From assembly GCA_001798135.1 (NCBI GenBank), contig MGRJ01000015.1, positions 207,451 through 271,450 of the forward strand: a stretch of DNA of 64,000 nucleotides. Direction: 5' to 3'. The notes under the pieces were generated by a model, which did not search any database, was not told the origin of the DNA, and was given only the letters and a program-made list of their open reading frames with translations. The stretch comes from Deltaproteobacteria bacterium RIFCSPHIGHO2_02_FULL_40_28 (GTDB lineage: Bacteria; UBA10199; 2-12-FULL-40-28). Position numbers and translations under genes: made by a program. This document shows positions 58,527-64,000 of the stretch, in pieces. Positions within the stretch are counted from its first letter, which is position 1, and each line of letters starts with the position of its first letter.

Positions 58527-58802
58527 TTATGAATATACTGGATAATTCGAAGCACGTCGTCCGTGGATAATTGAATCCACTGATAAATCTTCATTCAATT
58601 TTTCCCAATGAATTCCTCTTCCTCCCCCAATAAAACGAAAATCTCTTAATTCTGCAGGGGATGCAGCAGCTAACCTGGGATAAAATTCTATGGGGGTTTT
58701 TATCTCTCGACCATCAGATAAAGTAAGACAAATCATATCATCTGAGAAATGAACCTGAATGGCTATGGCCGTAGTATCATTTTGTGATATTAAAAAATTC
58801 AT
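58527..58802 (-). CDS. DUF2442 protein
   Basis: A 91-residue protein matching DUF2442: VHFSDDMICLTLSDGREIKTPIEFYPRL, ELRDFRFIGGGRGIHWEKLNEDLSVDSII. This family is usually paired with DUF4160, as here, and the pair behaves like a toxin-antitoxin cassette in genomic distribution; the biochemistry is not established. ATG 58802 follows GAGGAAA; it overlaps the DUF4160 gene by 26 bases. A TTG at 58817 is a weaker alternative. Confidence 0.88.
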   Translation of the reverse strand: MNFLISQNDTTAIAIQVHFSDDMICLTLSDGREIKTPIEFYPRLAAASPAELRDFRFIGGGRGIHWEKLNEDLSVDSIIHGRRASNYPVYS

Positions 58803-59019
58803 TCCATTTTTCCTCAATTAATTTTAAATTTTCTTCAATCAAAAATCTAGCTTTTTTTAATTCTTGGGCTTTCATTCGATATGAATAAGCCAATCGTGGT
58901 GGAGATAACCAAAACTTAGCATCGCCCTCACCAAATTCCACATGAACATGCATGGGTTCAAACCCATCAGCACTGTAGAAAAAAAATCGATACCCATCTT
59001 TTTTAAAAATCGTTGGCAT
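58777..59019 (-). CDS. DUF4160 protein
   Basis: An 80-residue protein of the DUF4160 family: MPTIFKKDGYRFFFYSADGFEPMHVHVEFG has the hallmark HVHV, with AKFWL and the helix AQELKKARFLIEENLKLIEEKWNEFF. It precedes DUF2442 in the same transcript. Its function is unknown; the pair is often found in mobile, toxin-antitoxin-rich regions like this one. Confidence 0.88.
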   Translation of the reverse strand: MPTIFKKDGYRFFFYSADGFEPMHVHVEFGEGDAKFWLSPPRLAYSYRMKAQELKKARFLIEENLKLIEEKWNEFFNITK

Positions 59020-59094
59020 TTCAGTGACTTGATACCATTTTTTTCATAAGCTGCCAAGGTAAAGTCTCCCGGTGGTAAACCCACGATCAAAATG

Positions 59095-59148
59095 TTAAGG
59101 AATAATAACAGGAGCCAAGCCAATAGCCACATCTACTTCAATAAATTC
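59095..59148 (-). pseudogene. C-terminal remnant related to the Omp85-like protein
   Basis: Directly after the TAA of the 318-residue gene, and in the same frame, the minus strand reads EFIEVDVAIGLAPVIIP followed by TAA. The 904-residue protein at 60390-63104 ends GVDAITGFAPVIIQ. About 10 of 13 positions match or are similar. This is either a leftover of a deleted paralog or an extension cut off by a nonsense codon. Confidence 0.6.
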
Positions 59149-60105
59149 TTAGAGAAGCTGGCCTAATTTACTTTTAATAGCTGGATTTCTTTCTTGCTGG
59201 TAGAGGGCAGTAAGTCTTTCGTGATAGGGATTTACCATATCGGTATAAACAGATAATTGCGAATAACTTTTAAAGGTTATCATTAAGTCGAGAATTTTAT
59301 GTTTAGAATCTTCAGTTGGATTTCCTTCCAAAGCGGAAACAAGCCAATCATAGTAAGTTTGTATGCTTATTCCTGTTCCGAATATACTTGCAACAGCAAA
59401 GTCTTTGTTGTGATGAGAATCCCAGCTAAACCCAAAATGGCCAAAAGAGCTTGATCCTGATACTTGAGATTTTTCAGAATCACAAGGCATGGTAATACGT
59501 ACCCGCCTCCCTTGATGATCACAATCACAGTAATAATTAGAATGGCTGGGACCAAAAACAGTATTAGAAACGCTATAACATTGTTGATAAACTGTTTGAC
59601 CGGGGGGACATCGGGATTCTTCAGGCAGACCTACTCGATCAGAAGCAGGTAGTTGAGCACGCAATATGTCTTTTATTGTTTTACCTATACTCCATAAAAC
59701 ATGATCTCTTGCAGCTGTTGAGTAGACGCCAGATAAAGCTAGTCCTCTATAATAATTGCTTTGTGTTAAATGAGCTACACCAATAATACAAGAGGCACGG
59801 GGGGAATTTTGCATAAAACGTAAAGCCTCTGGTGTTTGGGCTTCAACGTATTGATCGGCTAAATCCATCCACTCTCCAACAAAGATATCTTGAAAACCTT
59901 GTTTATTAGCGTAAGCACCCTGGCCTGCAAAACAAGCCAGAGCTTCTGTTTTACTCACACAGCCATCTTTATTGCCATCTGCAGCATCAATAGCGGGTTT
60001 TACACTTTCTTCATAATAGCTATTTGGAAAAGGAAAAGGAAGCTTTTCAAGCTTTTCATAAGCTGAACTGAGTAAGGTCGATACTGGTATTCCATCACAA
60101 ACCAT
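59149..60105 (-). CDS. Protein of unknown function with an EF-hand loop
   Basis: A 318-residue protein I do not recognise. There is no signal peptide or membrane helix. A canonical EF-hand calcium loop, DGNKDGCVSKTE, lies at residues 43-54. The middle is Cys-rich (SRCPPGQTVYQQCYS, SNYYCDCDHQGRR, MPCDSEKS), suggesting disulfides or metal, which is odd for a cytoplasmic protein. The start is strong (AAGGAG, 5 nt, ATG). It is divergent from the Omp85-like gene, and a remnant of that family follows its stop in frame. Confidence 0.7.
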   Translation of the reverse strand: MVCDGIPVSTLLSSAYEKLEKLPFPFPNSYYEESVKPAIDAADGNKDGCVSKTEALACFAGQGAYANKQGFQDIFVGEWMDLADQYVEAQTPEALRFMQNSPRASCIIGVAHLTQSNYYRGLALSGVYSTAARDHVLWSIGKTIKDILRAQLPASDRVGLPEESRCPPGQTVYQQCYSVSNTVFGPSHSNYYCDCDHQGRRVRITMPCDSEKSQVSGSSSFGHFGFSWDSHHNKDFAVASIFGTGISIQTYYDWLVSALEGNPTEDSKHKILDLMITFKSYSQLSVYTDMVNPYHERLTALYQQERNPAIKSKLGQLL

Positions 60106-60213
60106 AAATTCTCCTTTTCTTAGGGCCCTTCTATACCCCCCCCCTCAACTTTTGGTCAAGAAATTTGCGGGGTACCCCCTCAAAATCGGGGTTTAGACCC
60201 CTCTATGTGGAAC

Positions 60214-60233
60214 TAAAAATGTACCTGGCACCT
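60214..60233 (+). repeat. Dispersed GTACCTGGCAC repeat, copy C
   Basis: TAAAAATGTACCTGGCACCT, in the 284-base gap between the two divergent genes. The same gap also has a GGGGTACCCC palindrome near 60168 and the sigma-28-type promoter at 60302-60328. Confidence 0.78.
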
Positions 60234-60301
60234 TTAGGCAAGAAAGTATTGCTACTCTAAAAATTCATATTTTAATAATAATTTCATATACTTAATACAT
60301 A

Positions 60302-60328
60302 GCAACATTTGTTATTTTTTGCCGATAA
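60302..60328 (+). promoter_or_regulatory. Sigma-28-type promoter of the Omp85-like gene
   Basis: GCAACATT (60302-60309), an 11-bp spacer and GCCGATAA (60321-60328). The -35 differs by one base from that of MopE-like paralog 2. The -10 ends 61 bp before the ATG at 60390. Confidence 0.72.
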
Positions 60329-60389
60329 TCTTGGTGTGCTTCCTGCATCTAAGGAATTGCGGGGTAAAAGGGTGGAAAAATGATAAATT

Positions 60390-63104
60390 ATGCCACAGTC
60401 ACCAGGCCCAAGTTCAAGTGTTCCTGAAATCGATGCGATATTGGTTACCATTGATGGAACAAAATACGAGATTGAAGATAGAGAGTACCTTCCTTCAGGT
60501 GCTAATCCCGCCGAGTATGGAAACCTGCATGATAAAGCTTTCAAAGACGAATTTATTTACGAAATCACTGGCCCAGAAGGAAGTGCTCGCTTTTTAGCCC
60601 GCTTAGATAACGAAGCTCCCATTAGCAGATTAACCAATACACCAACCCTGCACTACATGGCCGAGGGTACCGAATTAGCTACCAAAAATGTTTCCCTTCT
60701 TTGGAGAGCTGTGGATGAAGAAGCAACAGCAAACATGAACTATGGTGGAGTTGAATTTGAAACAGGTTATTACTGGGATGATGAATGGCGCATCGTGGCG
60801 CACCAAGCTTCTCCCAAACTAGAACGCCTTCAAGAAACCCTCGAGCGTAAAACAGATAAAATTGTGGGCAAAGATGGTGTTATCAATGAGGAAGAATTAA
60901 ACAAAATTGGCGAGATGCAGGGTCAGATGATAGAAAGGCTTCGAAAAAATACTTACGATACTAGAATTGATACTCGTTTTAATGATGATGGCCAAGCCAT
61001 TATTGTCTTTAAGGTAAGTCCGCCCGTTAACAATGTAGTGCCAACCATCACCGACGAAAATGGAGACATGTATGCTAATGAAGCCATTCGAGCTGAAATT
61101 ACTGAAAAGGTTCAAAAATGTTTTAAATACCCCTACTCTGAACAAAGCATAGCCAAGGGTATGCAAAAAGTTCAAAAACTTTTTGGAAGAAATAAAAACA
61201 TTGAACACATTGCCCGGCTCACTGCAGAGTTTACTGGAAATCCTGCTGACCAACCTTACTTAAACGAAGGTAACGAGCTTATTATTCCCCTTACTGTAAG
61301 ACCTCAATACCTCAAAATGGATGTGCAGTATGTGGTGTGCGATAAAAACGAAAACCCCACAGATAAAAATGGCCACTTTAATCCCGCCAATAAGGGAATT
61401 AAAATTCATTACCCCATTAATGAAAAAAATATAGCTAGGGCCAAGGCTGAGATTATGGAATTTTTAAATGAAGGAAAGTTGGATGGAAAATTTTATTTTG
61501 TTCAAGAAGAACCAGAAGATCATAGAAACCTAACAGACACAACCTATCATTGGAATCTTATGCTCTTACCCATGCCAACCCGTATTGATTTAATGGCCGA
61601 TGTAAAACCAGGAGACCGTCGTTTTGACCATTGGTTTAGAAACAAGGCCATCGATTTAAAAGATAAACCCCGCTATACCAACAAATCCATCGAGCGTGGC
61701 ACTAAAAAAATGATGGATTATTATAACAACCAGGAAGGATATATTTTGAAACCTGGCTGGACAGGAACCTATGACCGCCAAACCGGAGAGCCTCTTTTTT
61801 TGCCATTTGATTTTAGTTATGACCATGGAAAAATTGTTATTGGCAAGCCCAATGGTGTAACCACCGAAGGCGAACCCATGCTAACCAATATTTCTTGTGC
61901 TCGTGTAACCGACATTCAATTTAGCTTCTATGGTGATAGCCCCGCAGAAACTGAGGAAATTAGAAAATGGTTTGAAAAAGACGGTGGCAAGGCTTTATTC
62001 GAAAAACGCCTTCCCTTTGAAGGTCGTTACTACAAACATTCAGAGGTTACCGATGCCATTTTAGCCATTGGAAATCAAGTAACAGGTCATTCCACCCTTC
62101 CAGACTGGTATGTCGATCACAATCCTCATGATCCGGATCATGATCAAAAAAGCCTTATTGATTCAGATGGAAATTTTCCTGTGCAAATCATGTGGGACTT
62201 TGAAGAAGATGAAAACAATCCCGGCGACATGATCATTAAAGTAAAACTGGCTAAAGAAGGTTTCCCCATGAGGATCGAGTATGGGGTGAATGGCGATGCC
62301 CTAGGAGCCGCCCCCTATGTAGGAGCCACCACCCGCTTTATGAATGGGCACAATCTTTTCACGGGCGTGGGTGTTACAGGTGTGCCCTTGGCACCGTCCA
62401 TGGTGGGAAATACTTCCCTCAATGGAGAGATTGCTTACACCATCCCCTTTCTCAATGAATCAGGCACTTCCTTGAGTCTTTATACCGGCGGTATGTTTGG
62501 GCTTGGTTCCAACGGCTACCGCTCTGCCAAATTTGGTTTTGAATTCGATCAACCCATTGGTGGCCCCTATTCTGATTGGAGTGTAGGAATTGGTCCTGAA
62601 CTCGAAGGTCTTATTTCATCAAAAGACCTTTTGTTAAGACCTGCCAGTTTTAGCATAACCTACAACCACAACACCAACACCATTGTTCAATTGAAAACAG
62701 GTCCTGTTTTTAGTTTGTTAGGAAATGGATTTGGTTGGGAAGCTGAGGTTTCTGCCACGCATCGAAGAAACCTTATTCCCAATGGTAAACTGTACTTCAA
62801 AGGCCAGGCTATGGCTAGGGTGCGCATTGGGTACCAACCCTCGGATCTTCTTTCCACTATTTTCATGCCCATCAATTCTGCCATTCCTGTTCATGCCTAT
62901 GCCAGTGCAGTTGGGGGGGTATTTTATGAAGTGATTCCCAATCAATTAGGAGTTGGCCTGGGCGTTGGAGCCACTACCATGAATGGCTGGACAGGTGCTC
63001 CTGCAGCTGGAGCTGGTTTTGTATTTGATACAAGTGACAATATCATTCTAGCAGGAGCTGGAGTAGACGCTATAACTGGATTTGCTCCTGTTATTATCCA
63101 ATAG
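60390..63104 (+). CDS. Omp85/BamA-like protein with POTRA-type repeats, no visible signal peptide
   Basis: A 904-residue protein of uncertain function. Residues about 195-630 contain four segments with the POTRA pattern (a YSEQSIAKGMQKVQKLF helix pair followed by LIIPLTV; PINEKNIARAKAEIMEFL; YTNKSIERGTKKMMDYYNNQEGY; a last one near 510-630). From about 630 the sequence is Gly/aromatic-rich and beta-barrel-like (GAAPYVGATTRFMNGHNLF, ending GFAPVIIQ). A degenerate EF-hand lies at 156-169. The N-terminus MPQSPGPSSSVPEID shows no signal peptide, which is odd for an outer-membrane protein. A short overlapping ORF at 60380 has the better ribosome site. Confidence 0.65.
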   Translation: MPQSPGPSSSVPEIDAILVTIDGTKYEIEDREYLPSGANPAEYGNLHDKAFKDEFIYEITGPEGSARFLARLDNEAPISRLTNTPTLHYMAEGTELATKNVSLLWRAVDEEATANMNYGGVEFETGYYWDDEWRIVAHQASPKLERLQETLERKTDKIVGKDGVINEEELNKIGEMQGQMIERLRKNTYDTRIDTRFNDDGQAIIVFKVSPPVNNVVPTITDENGDMYANEAIRAEITEKVQKCFKYPYSEQSIAKGMQKVQKLFGRNKNIEHIARLTAEFTGNPADQPYLNEGNELIIPLTVRPQYLKMDVQYVVCDKNENPTDKNGHFNPANKGIKIHYPINEKNIARAKAEIMEFLNEGKLDGKFYFVQEEPEDHRNLTDTTYHWNLMLLPMPTRIDLMADVKPGDRRFDHWFRNKAIDLKDKPRYTNKSIERGTKKMMDYYNNQEGYILKPGWTGTYDRQTGEPLFLPFDFSYDHGKIVIGKPNGVTTEGEPMLTNISCARVTDIQFSFYGDSPAETEEIRKWFEKDGGKALFEKRLPFEGRYYKHSEVTDAILAIGNQVTGHSTLPDWYVDHNPHDPDHDQKSLIDSDGNFPVQIMWDFEEDENNPGDMIIKVKLAKEGFPMRIEYGVNGDALGAAPYVGATTRFMNGHNLFTGVGVTGVPLAPSMVGNTSLNGEIAYTIPFLNESGTSLSLYTGGMFGLGSNGYRSAKFGFEFDQPIGGPYSDWSVGIGPELEGLISSKDLLLRPASFSITYNHNTNTIVQLKTGPVFSLLGNGFGWEAEVSATHRRNLIPNGKLYFKGQAMARVRIGYQPSDLLSTIFMPINSAIPVHAYASAVGGVFYEVIPNQLGVGLGVGATTMNGWTGAPAAGAGFVFDTSDNIILAGAGVDAITGFAPVIIQ

Positions 63105-63115
63105 GTCTAATAGGC

Positions 63116-63126
63116 GTGCCTGGCAC
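63116..63126 (+). repeat. GTGCCTGGCAC repeat variant, copy D
   Basis: A one-base variant of the dispersed core, 12 bases after the Omp85-like stop and touching the vapC-2 stop. Confidence 0.6.
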
Positions 63127-63566
63127 TAAGGGACAAGTGGATTGATTACTTCCAGAAAACCAAATTTTTTAAAATCGGTATCTGTGCTCATAATGCGTTG
63201 AATGCCGTGTTCTTTGAGAAGGGTGGCATAATGACAATCATGGATAAAATTACCACGTGCCGATGGAAGCAAAGCACAAATCTCTTGAAAAGAGGCTGCA
63301 TGCTCCGGAGTTTCCACTAAAATTTGAAACTGGGGATTATCCAAGTAAGGTTCAAGCCCCTTTTTGGCCTCGGCAAGAGAAAAAGGAACAACAAGAACCT
63401 TGGGATGAGTAACAATACGAAGATATTCGTAATAGACCTGCCAACTCCAATAAATTGAATCGGGTACTTTGAGTAGTTGTTCTAAAAAAGAACGAACTTT
63501 TTTATGTTCTGGGAATTGGTTATGGTGGGCATAGATGAAAATATTCGTATCAAGGGCAATGGCCAT
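63126..63566 (-). CDS. VapC-type PIN-domain toxin 2
   Basis: A 146-residue PIN ribonuclease: MAIALDTNIFIYAHHNQFPEH with the first Asp, YEYLRIVTHP with Glu, IHDCHYATLLKEHGI and MSTDTDFKKF with the remaining acidic residues. It belongs to a different PIN subgroup from the copy at 58140. Its ATG shares one base with the stop of the upstream antitoxin gene. Confidence 0.9.
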   Translation of the reverse strand: MAIALDTNIFIYAHHNQFPEHKKVRSFLEQLLKVPDSIYWSWQVYYEYLRIVTHPKVLVVPFSLAEAKKGLEPYLDNPQFQILVETPEHAASFQEICALLPSARGNFIHDCHYATLLKEHGIQRIMSTDTDFKKFGFLEVINPLVP

Positions 63567-63811
63567 TAATGTCCTTCCATGAGATCGTAGAGAGAATTTC
63601 GATCGGAAATATCAATTCCTTTTCTGGGCCCGCTTCCTTGATAAAGTGGAATTTTAAACTTTGGGCTGGTAGAGGGTGAAAAAGAATAATTTAAAGCCTT
63701 TCTTAAGAGATCGTTTAAAATTTCCTTGAGGGTTACACCCCTTTGTTTACTTAAGGCTTTGGCGCGCCGATAAATGGCATCCTCCAATAAAAGCGTGGCT
63801 CGTTTCATCAT
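63566..63811 (-). CDS. VapB-type RHH antitoxin 2
   Basis: An 81-residue protein: MKRATLLLEDAIYRRAKALSKQRGVTLKEILNDLLRKAL is a ribbon-helix-helix domain, followed by a toxin-binding tail. Two adjacent ATGs (63811 and 63808) exist with no Shine-Dalgarno site; a TTGACA promoter places the transcription start almost at the second ATG. Confidence 0.87.
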   Translation of the reverse strand: MMKRATLLLEDAIYRRAKALSKQRGVTLKEILNDLLRKALNYSFSPSTSPKFKIPLYQGSGPRKGIDISDRNSLYDLMEGH

Positions 63812-63814
63812 ACA

Positions 63815-63862
63815 AATAAAACATAAAACATCTTAGATGTCAATATAAAACATCTAAGATGT
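63815..63862 (-). promoter_or_regulatory. vapBC-2 promoter with paired palindromic operators
   Basis: On the minus strand, TTGACA (63843-63838), a 17-bp spacer and TTTATT (63820-63815). Two 13-bp palindromes of consensus ACATCTWAGATGT lie at 63828-63840 and 63850-63862, centres 22 bp apart, and one overlaps the -35. This is a good fit for RHH dimer pairs repressing the operon. Confidence 0.7.
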
Positions 63863-63870
63863 TTCTTTGT

Positions 63871-63910
63871 CATCCCGGCGCCCCTTTATCATCCCGGCGG
63901 AGGCCGGGAT
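63871..63910. repeat. REP-like palindrome
   Basis: ATCCCGGCGGAGGCCGGGAT (63891-63910) is an 8-bp-arm palindrome; its first part, CATCCCGGCG, is also present at 63871-63880. Such GC-rich palindromes are common dispersed repeats. Bases 63911-64000 contain no gene I can identify. Confidence 0.65.
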
Positions 63911-64000
63911 CCATCTTTAGATTCCGTCATACATGGACCCGCCCGTTTGCAAGAGGAAAGTTTTTGAATAGGAATGGTTTGGTTTGCTGTCATACATCCG

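Noticed and set aside
58872-59132. 86-residue minus-strand ORF with a hydrophobic start (MWLLAWLLLLF)
   Set aside because: It overlaps DUF4160 in another frame, has no ribosome site, and its start falls in the remnant of the Omp85-like C-terminus read out of frame.
63766-63773. GCCGATAA on the plus strand within vapB-2
   Set aside because: It lies inside a minus-strand gene and points away from any start codon; no matching -35.

Overview
This window is a dense stretch of AT-rich bacterial chromosome. Most genes lie on the minus strand in overlapping, translationally coupled operons. An outer-membrane phosphate porin, an Omp85-like barrel, NAD-dependent DNA ligase, ErpA and both IHF subunits point to a Gram-negative. 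Two secreted MopE-like repeat proteins with Cys/membrane/Arg tails, a PEGA-tailed Ser/Thr kinase, an FHA-GGDEF protein and MeaB suggest a lineage from the former Deltaproteobacteria (Myxococcota/Bdellovibrionota/UBA10199 area). The taxonomic call is inference.

Layout: 1-15 kb holds cobA (partial), dprA, ihfB, a two-gene sensory pair, a FliA-type sigma factor, erpA, and the block tsaE-nnr-pdxJ-glmM-folP-ftsH-tilS. 15-18 kb is signalling: a pseudo-receiver, an FHA-GGDEF protein and a Ser/Thr kinase. 18-29.4 kb is a complete phosphate island. It runs phoB-phoR, a tandem Pho box, porin, pstSCAB, phoU, then a DUF47-pit low-affinity uptake cassette flanked by 20-bp direct repeats. 29.4-46.5 kb is housekeeping: ligA, der, glnD, mutS, thrB, ihfA/merR, pheST, rplT-rpmI-infC-thrS and one tRNA-Val. 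The infC start is AUU, as in Escherichia coli. 46.5-52 kb has repeat elements, then aldehyde dehydrogenase, meaB, an SCP2 protein, two small membrane proteins and an acyl-CoA synthetase.

52-64 kb is accessory. Two paralogous secreted MopE-like proteins are followed by a toxin-antitoxin island (MntA/HepT, RelE/RHH, an orphan Phd, VapBC twice, DUF2442/DUF4160). Within the island are an EF-hand protein of unknown function and a 904-residue POTRA/Omp85-like protein with no visible signal peptide. Dispersed GTACCTGGCAC repeats and palindromic elements mark it as plastic.

The most interesting signal is regulatory. Both MopE-like genes and the Omp85-like gene carry the same promoter, RCAACNTT-N11-GCCGATAA, a perfect sigma-28 -10 element at matching distances from the start codons. 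The window also encodes a FliA-type sigma factor. I read this as a candidate sigma-28-controlled cell-surface regulon that is not flagellar by gene content.
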